DNA from: Planctomycetota bacterium
GTDB taxonomy: Bacteria; Planctomycetota; Planctomycetia; Pirellulales; PNKZ01
DNA: 63,069 nucleotides
Direction: 5' to 3'
NCBI GenBank assembly: GCA_018242585.1
Contig: JAFEBQ010000011.1
Span: 674 to 63,742, forward strand
Below are positions 50,000-59,117 of this stretch, in pieces. Numbering within the stretch: the first letter of the stretch is position 1; each line of letters opens with the position of its first letter. The position numbers and the translations under genes are program-made. The notes under the pieces were generated by a model that had not been told where the DNA came from, made no database searches, and worked only from the letters and a program-made list of their open reading frames with translations.

Positions 50000-52255
50000 C
50001 TATTGCCGCAGCAAGAACTCTTTCGAGTTCACCAGGCTCCACAGCACGTCTTCCAGTCCTTGGCGGCGATCCTTTTGCTGGGCCACGTGCGAGGCCAGCG
50101 CGCCGCGCACCTCGGCGCTCGGCGGCCGGCTGAGCGTGGCCCAGAACAATTGGTCGATAATCTGGTCGTCGCTTTGCTTGTCAGTAATCGCCCGGGCGAT
50201 CCGATTGTCGGCCGCGGTCAACAGCTCGTTCACCACGCCCCCCGAGACCATCTGGAACGTCTGTCCCAGCGTCACGTCGCTCGACCGCTCGCATTCGCAC
50301 GACAACTGCCGGGCCGGCTTGCCGAACTTGAGCAGGAATTGCTCCTCGGGGCCGATCGCACCGTTGCGCGATTTGTCGGTTCGCAAGCCCGGGATCTGCA
50401 CGGCGCGCAAGCCCGCCGGAAACCCCTTGAAGCGGGACGGCGTGCCGGTCGCCTGGTGCAGCGCGTCGAGCAATGGTTCGGCCGACAAGGCCCGGGCCAC
50501 CTGGTGCGAGTAATTCAGCTCGTCATCGGCGTTGGTGCTGTTGGTTTCGGACGCCATCTGGTAACTGTGCGAGTTCATGATCAAGCGGATCAGATGCCGC
50601 AAGTCGAAGCGGTGCGACTTAAACTCAGCGACCAATGCGTCGAGCAGCTCGGGATGGCTGGCCGGATTGGTGGCTCGGAAGTCGTCGATCGGCTCGACCA
50701 GCCCGCGCCCCATCAGGTGGAACCAGATGCGGTTCACTTGCACCGGCGCGAACAGCGGATGGTTCGGCTGGCGAATCCAGTCGGCCAGCGATTCCAGGCG
50801 GTCGGCCCCCGAATCGAGCGGCTTCTTCGTGGCCAGCAACTGGGCCGGCACGTCCTTGCCGGTGTCGGGATTCTTGACCTCGCCAGTTTCCGTGACGTAG
50901 ACGATCTGCTCGCCGTCAAACTCATGTTTGTCGTTGCGGTCATTACGGCGGTTTTCGACGATCTTGTAGTCCACTCGGGCAAAAACGCCTGCCCAGCGGT
51001 AGTAATCGTCTTGCGTCCAGTGATCGAACGGGTGGTTGTGACAGCGGGCGCATTGCAGCCGTACGCCCAGGAACACCTGGCCAATCGCCTCGGCGCGGGT
51101 GATCGGGTCGCGATGAGCGCGATAGAAATTGGTCGGCGGGTTGCTGTACGTGCTGCCCCGCGCGTCGAGCATGTCGGCCGCGAACTCGTTCAGCGGTTGC
51201 CCTTCGGCAATCGCCTGCCGAATCCAATGGTGAAAAGCCTGAACCCCTTTGCGGTCGAGCGTTCGCTCCTCGGCCCGCAGCAAGTCTGCCCACTTCATCG
51301 CCCAAAAGTCGGCGAACTCGGGCTCCTCGAGCAATGCGTCGATCAGCCTGGCCCGCTTGTCAGCTGCGGTGTCGGCGGCAAATTGCCCGGCCTCGTCAAT
51401 CGAGGGTAAACGACCGAGCAGGTCGAGGTAGGCTCGCCGGGCGAACACCGTGTCGGTACACAGCTGTGACGGCGCAATGCGCAAGCGTTCGAGCTTTTGC
51501 ATCACGAACTTGTCGACGACGTTTTTGACCGGCGGGTTCGGCCAGCGGAAATCGGCATGTTCCGAGACAAAGGCCAGGCGCGCCGTCGCTTGCTGGTGCA
51601 AATAGCGCACCAGCACCGACGTCTCGCCGAATTGCTGGCGCGTGACAACGCCATCGGGCGAAACCGTGACGATCGGCGTCGACGGTGTATAGACCGCCCA
51701 GCGTGTCACGTCGCGCTCGGCGCCATCGGCAAACTTGGCGACCGCTCGGATGGGCACTTCGGTCTCGTTGGCTGGGACGAATCGCACGCGCGGCTCGACC
51801 TTGATGCCGACGAGTTTGGGGAGATCGGCCGGGTCGCTCGGCGCGCCCTGGGCGATCCAATCGCGCAGAGTGTTGTATTCCAGCGAGCCGGGCCGGAACC
51901 GCGCGCCGCCCCCGTGGGGCACGGCCGCGATGGCCTTCAACAGCAGCAGGCTCTGCTCTGGTTGCTCGACGTTGACGCGGCGATTGAATTGCTCGCGCAG
52001 CAGAATCCGGTAATCGATCTCGGGGGACTGGCCGCGCAGCGAAAGCTTAAAGCCGTTCTTGCCGTTCTGGTTGCCGTGGCAGGCCCCCTGGTTGCAGCCG
52101 GTGCGCGACAGCACCGCCATCACGTCCCGCTCGAAGCTAACCGTGTCGGCCGCGCGAACCGCAGGCGCAGTCCACGACATCAATGCGATCGTCAGCAGCA
52201 ACAGCGCCAGACGGGCGAACCCCAAGGGGCGATGGCGCAAGCGAGGGGCACTCAT
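50000..52255 (-). CDS. DUF1549/DUF1553 planctomycete cytochrome-like protein
   Basis: This is a 751-residue exported protein with a signal peptide (about 10-36, VRA). An N-terminal cytochrome-like segment has a CX4CH motif (RTGCNQGACHGNQNGKNGF). An Ig-like Big_2-type domain follows (about 150-225). DUF1549 (about 245-440) contains FARRAYLDLLGRLPS and a second CxxCH (CARCHNHPFD). DUF1553 (about 500-750) contains NRIWFHLMGRGLVEPIDDF. Planctomycetes encode many of these, usually beside DUF1501. No DUF1501 gene is adjacent here. ATG 52255 is preferred over a TTG one codon earlier. Function unproven; proposed in polysaccharide or sulfatase-linked metabolism. Confidence 0.93.
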   Translation of the reverse strand: MSAPRLRHRPLGFARLALLLLTIALMSWTAPAVRAADTVSFERDVMAVLSRTGCNQGACHGNQNGKNGFKLSLRGQSPEIDYRILLREQFNRRVNVEQPEQSLLLLKAIAAVPHGGGARFRPGSLEYNTLRDWIAQGAPSDPADLPKLVGIKVEPRVRFVPANETEVPIRAVAKFADGAERDVTRWAVYTPSTPIVTVSPDGVVTRQQFGETSVLVRYLHQQATARLAFVSEHADFRWPNPPVKNVVDKFVMQKLERLRIAPSQLCTDTVFARRAYLDLLGRLPSIDEAGQFAADTAADKRARLIDALLEEPEFADFWAMKWADLLRAEERTLDRKGVQAFHHWIRQAIAEGQPLNEFAADMLDARGSTYSNPPTNFYRAHRDPITRAEAIGQVFLGVRLQCARCHNHPFDHWTQDDYYRWAGVFARVDYKIVENRRNDRNDKHEFDGEQIVYVTETGEVKNPDTGKDVPAQLLATKKPLDSGADRLESLADWIRQPNHPLFAPVQVNRIWFHLMGRGLVEPIDDFRATNPASHPELLDALVAEFKSHRFDLRHLIRLIMNSHSYQMASETNSTNADDELNYSHQVARALSAEPLLDALHQATGTPSRFKGFPAGLRAVQIPGLRTDKSRNGAIGPEEQFLLKFGKPARQLSCECERSSDVTLGQTFQMVSGGVVNELLTAADNRIARAITDKQSDDQIIDQLFWATLSRPPSAEVRGALASHVAQQKDRRQGLEDVLWSLVNSKEFLLRQ

Positions 52256-52409
52256 CAACGGCTCACGGCGGGGGTAAATGCGGCAGGCGGGCAGAACCTT
52301 AGTCTAGTTGAGCCGCCCGGTTTCTGACAACCTTTTCTGGGCCATTGTCGGCCGGCCGGGTGTGAACCGAGCTTGACTAATAGCAATGATTTACGTACTT
52401 TCCGGCCCC

Positions 52410-53492
52410 ATGTTTCGCCACCGCCTCATTGTGATCGCTTGCCTGTTGACGCTGCCCGCGCTGGCGCGCGCGCAACAGCAGATCGATCTGGCCCCCATCG
52501 ATGGTGTTCTGATCCTGGCCAATGGCCAGACGATCCATGGCAAGATCGCCCGGGCCGGCGACCAGTACATCATCGCCATCGACACCGGCGAGATCAGAAT
52601 CAAGGCGGCCGACGTCGACCTGGTTTGTCGCAGTCTGGAAGAAGCCTACGAGCGGAAGCGCGCCGCGATCACCAACGCCGAAGCGCACGAGCACCTGGAA
52701 CTGGCGCTGTGGTGCGTCCGCTACAAGCTGTTCAACCCGGCGGCGCGTGAAATCAGCGTCGCCATGCAGCTCGATCCGACCCATCCCAAGATTCCGTTGG
52801 TCGAACGTCGCTTGCAGTCGGCCATGACCGAAGTCGACGATGCACCGCCCGAGGCCACCAGCGCCAAGAGCGTCTCGAACGAAGAGCTTGATCGCCTGGT
52901 CCGGTCGTTACCCGAAGGGACCGTCGACACCTTCACTCACTCGGTTCAGCCGTTGTTGATCAACAGTTGTACAACCACGGGTTGTCACGGGCCCAACGCG
53001 ACGAACAGGCTGAGCTTGTTCCGGATTCCCATGGGGCGGACGCCAAGTCGCCGCCTGACCCAGCGCAATTTGCACGCGGCCATCGCTCAGGTCGACATGT
53101 CGAACCCCGCTGCGAGTCCGCTACTGACCGTGCCTCTCAAGGAGCACGGGGGTCGCAAGACGCCGCTGTTTACGAGCCATGAAATGACCCAGTATCGGCA
53201 GCTTGTCGCCTGGGTCTATCGCGTGTCCCGTTCGTCGGTGCCCCTGGACGCGCGGCCGCAACAAACCGTCAAGCGCCCCGACGAACGCGGCGAGACGCTC
53301 TTGCAGAACTCACCGGCCCGACCGAACGCGAGCCTGTTGGACACCGCCGTGGTCGACAACGCGCCGGCCAAAGAAGGCGAAGCGCCAGCCAAGTCGGCGA
53401 CCGCCGCGGCCGCGAAAAATGATGCGGCATTCAAGCCTCGCGATCCCTTCGACGCCGATGTCTTCAACCGGCGATACCACGGCGCACCGTAG
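52410..53492 (+). CDS. Exported CX4CH-haem-motif protein
   Basis: This is a 360-residue protein with a signal peptide (1-19, ARA). Residues 22-70 look like a small beta domain (DGVLILANGQTIHGKIARAGDQYIIAIDTGEIRIKAADVDLV). A helical TPR-like stretch follows. Near residue 190 is INSCTTTGCHGPNATNRLSLFR, a CX4CH motif of the planctomycete cytochrome kind, plus a downstream Met-containing region. The C-terminal 80 residues are Pro/Ala/Lys-rich and disordered-looking. An ATG at 52386 would add eight residues before the signal. Divergent from the DUF1549/DUF1553 gene, so the two may share control. Confidence 0.72.
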   Translation: MFRHRLIVIACLLTLPALARAQQQIDLAPIDGVLILANGQTIHGKIARAGDQYIIAIDTGEIRIKAADVDLVCRSLEEAYERKRAAITNAEAHEHLELALWCVRYKLFNPAAREISVAMQLDPTHPKIPLVERRLQSAMTEVDDAPPEATSAKSVSNEELDRLVRSLPEGTVDTFTHSVQPLLINSCTTTGCHGPNATNRLSLFRIPMGRTPSRRLTQRNLHAAIAQVDMSNPAASPLLTVPLKEHGGRKTPLFTSHEMTQYRQLVAWVYRVSRSSVPLDARPQQTVKRPDERGETLLQNSPARPNASLLDTAVVDNAPAKEGEAPAKSATAAAAKNDAAFKPRDPFDADVFNRRYHGAP

Positions 53493-53507
53493 GGCCGTTC
53501 GATTCGC

Positions 53508-55271
53508 CTAGCTCAGCGCTTCGGCTGCTTTCGTCGCTCGCCAGTCACTGATTTGCACTTCGACGCGCCGCGCGCCTTGGAAGGTGTTGATCGTCGGGCG
53601 GAAGACCACGTCGATCGGGCCATCGATCGCCGTTAGCTCTTCGAGCCATTCGCCGCCTCCGAACGCCACGCCGCGCATGCGAACGCCGTCCTGTTCAAGC
53701 CGTAGTGACAAATGCCGCCCGCCGCCGCCGATTTGCTTGGGAGGCTCGCACAGCGACAGCCCCGTGGCGCAAAACAACGGCCGGCGATTCCCCTGGCCAA
53801 ACGGGGCCAGGCTTTCAATCTGCTCGACCGTGGCATGCGTCAGCAGGCCCAGCGGCAACTCGGCATCGATCAGCAGTTCGGCTTGTCGCGCCGGCGCTTC
53901 TTCCTGGTCGAGGACCAGTTGGCAGAACTGTTCGCGGAACGTGTCGAGCTTCCGCTCTTCGACCTTCAGCCCCGCCGCCATCGCGTGACCGCCGTGACCG
54001 ACCAGCCATTGGCTGCAGCCGGCCAGCGCTTCGTGCAGCGCGAAACCTGGCACGCTGCGGGCCGAGCCGGTTCCTGGCTTCACCCCCAGCTTGTCGAGGG
54101 CCACCAGGATCACCGGGCGGTGGAACTTCTCGACCAAGCGCCCGGCGACGATGCCGATAATGCCCGGGTGCCAATCGTAATCGGCCAGCACCAGGGCTGG
54201 ATCGTTCTCAGGATCGAACTTTTCCTGGGCCTGCTTGTTGGCCGCCAGGTAAATGCTCCGCTCCAGGCTCTGGCGGCTGGAGTTCAACTCGTTCAGGTAT
54301 TCGGCCAGCGCCGTGGCGCGCGACTCGGAAGTGGTCGTCAGCAGCTCGATGCCCAGTTGCGCCTGCCCCAATCGGCCGGCGGCGTTCAACCGCGGGGCGA
54401 TTGTAAAGCCAATGTCTTCGGCGTCGAGGGCGGGCTTGTCGGCAAGATTGGCCAGCTTCATCAACGTCGTCAGCCCCAGCCCGGCGTTCTCTTTCAGCGA
54501 CCGCAGGCCGTACTGGACCAGGACGCGATTCTCGTCAACCAGCGGCACGCAATCGGCCACGGTGCCGATGGCCGCCAGGCCGACCGCTTGGACCAGGAAC
54601 GCCCGCATCCGTTCCGAGACCTTGGTCGAGTTATTGGCCCGCTGGCAAATAGCCCAGGCCAGCTTGAACGCCACGCCGGCGCCGCAGAGCCCGCCGAACG
54701 GATAGTTCGTGCCGGGCAATCGCGGGTGAACGAGCGCGACCGCCTGGGGCAACTCGGGGCCCGGCTCGTGATGATCGGTGATGATCAGCTTCAGGCCGAT
54801 CTGGGCCGCGGTGGCTGCTTCGCTGGGGCTGGCAATGCCACAGTCGACGGTGATGACCAGCTTGGCCCCTTGTGCGGCCAATGTGCGCAGCGCCTCGTCA
54901 TTGAGCCCGTAGCCTTCTTCCATCCGGCTGGGGACGTAGGTGCCGACGTCAGCGCCGAGCAGTTTCAAGCACTGTGACAAGATGCTGGTGGCTGTCATCC
55001 CATCGACGTCGTAATCGCCATAGACGACGATTCGCTCGCGGGCTTCGATGGCCACGTAGATCGCTTCGGCCGCGGCTGTCACGCCGGGCAACAGCGACGG
55101 GTCGCGCAAGTTGCTGAGCTTGGCTTCCAGAAACAGCCGGGCCGTTTCGGCCGTATCGACGCCACGACTGAGCAGCAGTTGGGCCACGATCGGCGAGACA
55201 CCGGCGGCACGCTGTAGGGCGTGTTGGCGGTCGAGATCGCGCGGGGCGATGCGCCAACATTTACGGGTCAT
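53508..55271 (-). CDS. recJ: Single-stranded-DNA-specific exonuclease RecJ
   Basis: RecJ degrades single-stranded DNA 5' to 3' in recombination and repair. The 587-residue protein has the DHH-family metal motifs VVYGDYDVDGMTAT, VITVDCGI, IITDHHEPG, the RLNAAGRLG block, DHHA1 motif GTGSARSVPGF and GGHAMAAG, and a C-terminal OB-like domain (VDVVFRPTINTFQGARRVEVQISDW). Full length and intact. The start ATG is in the first conserved block. The GGTCA palindrome lies 78 bp upstream, between recJ and the bL33 gene. Confidence 0.95.
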   Translation of the reverse strand: MTRKCWRIAPRDLDRQHALQRAAGVSPIVAQLLLSRGVDTAETARLFLEAKLSNLRDPSLLPGVTAAAEAIYVAIEARERIVVYGDYDVDGMTATSILSQCLKLLGADVGTYVPSRMEEGYGLNDEALRTLAAQGAKLVITVDCGIASPSEAATAAQIGLKLIITDHHEPGPELPQAVALVHPRLPGTNYPFGGLCGAGVAFKLAWAICQRANNSTKVSERMRAFLVQAVGLAAIGTVADCVPLVDENRVLVQYGLRSLKENAGLGLTTLMKLANLADKPALDAEDIGFTIAPRLNAAGRLGQAQLGIELLTTTSESRATALAEYLNELNSSRQSLERSIYLAANKQAQEKFDPENDPALVLADYDWHPGIIGIVAGRLVEKFHRPVILVALDKLGVKPGTGSARSVPGFALHEALAGCSQWLVGHGGHAMAAGLKVEERKLDTFREQFCQLVLDQEEAPARQAELLIDAELPLGLLTHATVEQIESLAPFGQGNRRPLFCATGLSLCEPPKQIGGGGRHLSLRLEQDGVRMRGVAFGGGEWLEELTAIDGPIDVVFRPTINTFQGARRVEVQISDWRATKAAEALS

Positions 55272-55348
55272 CAGAACCGATTCCGTGGTTGCTGTTCGAG
55301 CAGCGAAACTGACCGCGTGGGAAGAATGCTCGCACTGGGGGAGCGTCG

Positions 55349-55374
55349 GCCCCCGGTCATTGACCGGGGGCTAA
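55349..55374 (+). repeat. GGTCA-centred palindrome, copy 4 of 6
   Basis: Identical to copy 1 including the TAA tail. It lies between the recJ start and the 3' end of the leftward bL33 gene, next to the hairpin at 55381. Confidence 0.9.
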
Positions 55375-55380
55375 AGGACA

Positions 55381-55408
55381 TTCGCCGCGCGCGATCACGC
55401 GCGGCGAA
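55381..55408 (-). terminator. Hairpin after the bL33 gene
   Basis: TTCGCCGCGCG (55381-55391) pairs perfectly with CGCGCGGCGAA (55398-55408), loop six bases. It starts two bases after the bL33 stop in the direction of transcription. No T-tract follows, so it is only terminator-like. Confidence 0.45.
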
Positions 55409-55410
55409 AT

Positions 55411-55575
55411 TTACTTCTTCTTTTCGGTATGGGGCGTGTGCTTGCGCAGCCGCGGACTGTACTTGCTGAGCTTCAGCTTCTCGCCACCTTGCTTGTGACG
55501 AATGGTGTAGTTGTAGTCGCCGGTTTCGTCGCAGACGAGAAACACGGTTTCGACCTTCTTCTTCGACTTAGCCAT
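55411..55575 (-). CDS. rpmG: 50S ribosomal protein bL33
   Basis: This is a 54-residue protein whose N-terminus is MAKSKKKVETVFLVCDETG. It contains the bL33-like core DYNYTIRHKQGGEKLKLSKY and SPRLRKHTPHTEKKK. It has only one Cys, so it is a zinc-free (C-minus) form. The length is normal for bL33. A hairpin follows the stop, and a GGTCA palindrome lies further on. No other ribosomal gene is next to it, which is common for rpmG. Confidence 0.9.
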   Translation of the reverse strand: MAKSKKKVETVFLVCDETGDYNYTIRHKQGGEKLKLSKYSPRLRKHTPHTEKKK

Positions 55576-55680
55576 GACACACGACCCTGAGAACGGAATG
55601 CGATAAAAGTTGACCTACAAACGAATTGCGTAGTTTAGCCGATCGGGCCGAAAGACGGAAGAGGGTGGAATGTGCGGAGG

Positions 55681-55909
55681 AAACGATAAACGCGAAACGA
55701 TGAACGATAAATGGGGGACGCAAGCGTGACGCTGAGCTGGCTAATCGGCGACCACGATCACCGCCATTTAAGATTCAGAAGCGATATCGACGAGCATCCA
55801 AATCACGCCAGCAAGCGCCAGCCAGCCGCAAATTAAGACAGCTCGTCGAAATACTCGCCATCCTGTTGTCCGCTCGTTCATCGTTCATCGTTTCGCGTTG
55901 ATCGTTCCC
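55681..55909. repeat. Inverted pair of AAACGAT-type repeats
   Basis: AAACGATAAACGCGAAACGATG (55681 onward) is echoed in inverted form by GTTCATCGTTTCGCGTTGATCGTT (about 55882-55906). The pair brackets a short possible gene between bL33 and lepA. Confidence 0.6.
55768..55881 (-). CDS. Possible 37-residue single-pass membrane protein
   Basis: The frame from ATG 55881 encodes MNERTTGWRVFRRAVLIC followed by GWLALAGVIWMLVDIASES. This gives one good transmembrane helix with a positive N-terminal flank. There is no strong RBS, and the start codon lies in the repeat arm, so this may be chance. The frame is uninterrupted and the composition is membrane-like. Confidence 0.3.
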   Translation of the reverse strand: MNERTTGWRVFRRAVLICGWLALAGVIWMLVDIASES

Positions 55910-57736
55910 TTATGTCTCGTTGCCCGTTTCGAGCACGGCCAGGAACGCCTTCTGGGGGATTTCGACGTTGCCGATGGCTTTCATCCGCTTTTTGCCTTCG
56001 CGCTGCTTGGCCCACAGCTTGCGCTTGCGCGTGATGTCGCCACCATAGCACTTGGCCGTCACGTTCTTGGCCATGGCCGACAACGTCTCGCGCGCGATGA
56101 TCCGCGAGCCGATGGCCGCCTGGATGGCCACCTCGAACATGTGCCGCGAGATTTCCTGACGCAGCTTTTTCACGATCGCTCGGCCGCGCCGCTCGGCGTC
56201 GCGCCGATCACAAATGATCGATAGCGCGTCGACCTGGTTTCCCGCCACCAGGATGTCGAGTCGTACCAGGTCGGCCTCGTAATAACCCTTCAGCTCGTAG
56301 TCCATCGTGCCGTAGCCGCGGGTGACGCTCTTCAGCTTGTCGTGCAGGTCGTAAATCACCTCGGCCAGCGGCAGATCATAGACCAGCATCGCCCGCGTGG
56401 TTCCCAAGTATTCGGTCTTGATGTAGATGCCGCGGCGGTCGGTACACAACTGCATCACCGGCCCGATCTGATCGACCGGGATGACAAAGCTGACGCGAAC
56501 GATCGGCTGGCGAAACTCCTTGATCGAGCCCGCGTCGGGCACCTGTTGCGGATTGTAAATTCGCAGCAACTCGCCATTGGTCAGCAGGATTTCATAGGTC
56601 ACGTTCGGCGCGGTTTGCACCAAGTCGAGGTCGGCCTCTTGTTCGAGTCGCTGTTGCACGATTTCCATGTGCAACAGGCCCAGGAAGCCGCAGCGGAAGC
56701 CGAAGCCCAAGGCGTCGCTGGTCTCGGGCTCGAACTCGAAGCTGGGATCGTTGATCGCCAGCTTGTCGAGCGAATCGCGCAGCTCCTCGAAGTCTTGGCC
56801 ATCCGAAGGGTACAAACCGCAATAGACCATCCGCTTGGGCTCTTGATAACCCGGCAACGCCTTGGCCCCTTCGTCCCCTGGAATGGTGACCGTGTCGCCG
56901 ATGTGGACCTGGCCCAGCGATTTGATGTTGCAGATCAGGTAGCCGACCTCGCCGGCTGCCAGTTCGTCGCACGCCTTGCGCTGGGGCACGAACTGGCCCA
57001 GTTCCAGGACTTCGTGCGTGGCTTCCCCTTTGAGGAAGCGGATCTTCTGGCCGCGCTTGACGGTTCCCTGCATGACGCGGACATAGGTGATCGCCCCGCG
57101 GAACTCGTCGTAGTGCGAATCGAACACCATCGCTTGCAGCGGCGCGTCGGCGTCTCCCGACGGCGGCGGCACCCGATCGACGACCGCTTGTAACAACTCG
57201 ATCACACCTTTGCCCGTCTTGCCGCTGCACGGCAGAACCTCGAACGGATCGATGCCGAGGGTGCTTTCCATCTCGGCCATCACCTCGTCGGTGCGCGCGT
57301 GGACCAGGTCGACCTTGTTGACCACCGGAACAATCGTCAGGCCGGCATTGATCGCGGCATAGGCGTTGGCCATGGTTTGCGCCTCGACACCCTGGAAGGC
57401 GTCGACCAGCAGCAGCGCCCCTTCACAGCAAGCGAGGCTGCGTGAGACTTCGTAGTGAAAGTCGACGTGGCCTGGCGTGTCGACCAGGTTCAGCTCGTAT
57501 TGCTCGCCGTTCAACTCGTAACGCATCGACACGGCCCGGGCTTTGATCGTGATGCCGCGCTGCCGCTCGAGTTCCATGTCGTCGAGCAGTTGTTCCTGCA
57601 TCTCGCGCTTCGAGACGGTGCCGGTCAGCTCGATGAGCCGGTCGGCCAGCGTGCTTTTGCCGTGGTCGATGTGGGCAATGATGCAGAAGTTACGGATGTG
57701 TTTAACGTCGAAAGGCAAGGCGATTTCCTCTGGCAA
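55910..57736 (-). CDS. lepA: Elongation factor 4 (LepA)
   Basis: LepA is a translational GTPase that can back-translocate ribosomes. The 608-residue protein has G1 AHIDHGKST, G2 RGITIKAR, G3 DTPGHVDF, G4 NKVD, and the LepA-specific C-terminal block AIGSRIIARETLSAMAKNVTAKCYGGDITRKRKLWAKQREGKKRM. Length is standard. The start codon appears to be TTG at 57736, with no in-frame ATG between it and the upstream stop. A TTG six codons in is the only alternative. It precedes the possible small gene and bL33 on the same strand. Confidence 0.95.
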   Translation of the reverse strand: MPEEIALPFDVKHIRNFCIIAHIDHGKSTLADRLIELTGTVSKREMQEQLLDDMELERQRGITIKARAVSMRYELNGEQYELNLVDTPGHVDFHYEVSRSLACCEGALLLVDAFQGVEAQTMANAYAAINAGLTIVPVVNKVDLVHARTDEVMAEMESTLGIDPFEVLPCSGKTGKGVIELLQAVVDRVPPPSGDADAPLQAMVFDSHYDEFRGAITYVRVMQGTVKRGQKIRFLKGEATHEVLELGQFVPQRKACDELAAGEVGYLICNIKSLGQVHIGDTVTIPGDEGAKALPGYQEPKRMVYCGLYPSDGQDFEELRDSLDKLAINDPSFEFEPETSDALGFGFRCGFLGLLHMEIVQQRLEQEADLDLVQTAPNVTYEILLTNGELLRIYNPQQVPDAGSIKEFRQPIVRVSFVIPVDQIGPVMQLCTDRRGIYIKTEYLGTTRAMLVYDLPLAEVIYDLHDKLKSVTRGYGTMDYELKGYYEADLVRLDILVAGNQVDALSIICDRRDAERRGRAIVKKLRQEISRHMFEVAIQAAIGSRIIARETLSAMAKNVTAKCYGGDITRKRKLWAKQREGKKRMKAIGNVEIPQKAFLAVLETGNET

Positions 57737-57794
57737 ATGTCAACGGACGCGGTCAGTGAGCCTTGGCAGATTGGCCCCGGCCGACGATGCGCCC

Positions 57795-58832
57795 TTATTT
57801 AGCTTTGTTCTTTACCGCCAGCCGGGCGATGCCGGCGGCGCCGATGTACCCGGCGTCGCCCCCCAACGTGGCATATACAATTTGTACGCGCTCGGCCGGC
57901 ACGGGAAATGCGCGGTGGCGGACTTCCTCGCGAATTCGCTCGATAAATCGGCGTCCCAGGGGGGACGCGTCGCCGCCGAATGTCATCGCCCCGCCGATCA
58001 CCACGGCGACTGGGTCGATGGCGTGGATCAGCGTCACGCAGCCGACCCCCACATACTTGGCTGTGTCGAGCACGATTTCCAGGGCCAAGGCGTCGCCGCG
58101 CTGGGCCTCTTCGCCCACGAGGATCGGCGTCAACTGCTCGCCCCTGGCCAATCGTTCGGCAATCGAGCTAGCTCGTCCGGCGACGAGCGCCTCTTGGGTC
58201 CGCTTGATGACGGCCGTGGCGCTGCCATAGGCTTCGAGGTGGCCGGTCTGGTGACAGCCGCACAATCGGGCGTCGTCACGATAGTCGATGATAATGTGCC
58301 CGCACTCGCCGCCGTTGCTGTTCGCACCGTCCAGCACGTGATCGTCGAGAATGATCCCGCCGCCCACTCCGGTGCCGAGTGTCAGCATCACAATGCTGCG
58401 AAAGTCGCGGCCGCAGCCGATCCAGAATTCGCCATACGCGGCCGCGTTGGCGTCGTTGGCAAAGCTGACCGGCAAGTGGCAGTTGGCGACCACCGCGTCG
58501 ACCAGGCGGAAGTTTTCCCAGCCGACCAGGTTGGGCGATTCGAGCAGCATCCCTTGTTCGATGTCCATTGGGCCGGGCGAGCCGAGTCCCACGCCGGCCA
58601 CGTCGCTCGGCTGCAAGCCGGCCTGGGCAATCACGTCGAGCACGGCACGGCCGATCTTGGCGGCCCCTTGCTCGGGGCCCTTGGGAACCTCGGTCGGCAC
58701 CTTGGTCCAAGCCAGCGACCGCCCCAGGTCGTCGACCAGCCCGACTTTGATTCCCGTTCCTCCCAGGTCGGCCCCGACATAGAACGGAGCCTGGGCCTGA
58801 TCGCGGGAAATGAACGTACGTTGATAGGCCAT
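57795..58832 (-). CDS. ROK-family sugar kinase (glucokinase-like)
   Basis: This is a 345-residue protein. The ATP phosphate loop is YVGADLGGTGIKVGLVD. The catalytic block is VSFANDANAAAYGE. The ROK zinc region reads GGECGHIIIDYRDDARLCGCHQTGHLEAYGS. The last metal-site residue is His where most ROK proteins have Cys. The late domain GAMTFGGD...YIGAAGIARL completes the fold. Most similar in pattern to glucokinases, so it probably phosphorylates glucose at O6. Start ATG 58832 gives the usual short leader before the P-loop. Monocistronic or in a unit with lepA, 58 bp downstream. Confidence 0.9.
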   Translation of the reverse strand: MAYQRTFISRDQAQAPFYVGADLGGTGIKVGLVDDLGRSLAWTKVPTEVPKGPEQGAAKIGRAVLDVIAQAGLQPSDVAGVGLGSPGPMDIEQGMLLESPNLVGWENFRLVDAVVANCHLPVSFANDANAAAYGEFWIGCGRDFRSIVMLTLGTGVGGGIILDDHVLDGANSNGGECGHIIIDYRDDARLCGCHQTGHLEAYGSATAVIKRTQEALVAGRASSIAERLARGEQLTPILVGEEAQRGDALALEIVLDTAKYVGVGCVTLIHAIDPVAVVIGGAMTFGGDASPLGRRFIERIREEVRHRAFPVPAERVQIVYATLGGDAGYIGAAGIARLAVKNKAK

Positions 58833-59059
58833 AAGCGTTTCGAGCGCAGGGAACGAGCGGTCAGGCGGTACATCGACGGGGGCGGCGACGAGCCAAAAGT
58901 ATAGAAATTGGCCAACGAATGGGCAATTGCTCCACCCAGGTGTCCAACTGCCCAAAATGACGCCGTTAATGTTCTGGCCAAAGGGGCTTAGAACGCATGG
59001 GCCGCTCGTGGGGCGGCGGTGCTGGCGCCGTTGCCTTGGTTGGTGAGCGAAATCTCAGT

Positions 59060-59089
59060 TTGACTTTCCTGGGCAAACAGCGGTAGTGT
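59060..59089 (+). promoter_or_regulatory. Predicted promoter of the Cys-rich protein gene
   Basis: -35 TTGACT (59060-59065), 18-bp spacer, -10 TAGTGT (59084-59089), about 30 bp before the start codon at 59118, which has AGAGG upstream. Confidence 0.45.
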
Positions 59090-59117
59090 TGATGGAAGAG
59101 TTTCAGAGGCTTTCGCC

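Noticed and set aside
49907..51409. 500-codon frame antisense to the propeller and DUF1549 genes
   Set aside because: It crosses two supported genes and shows no domain.
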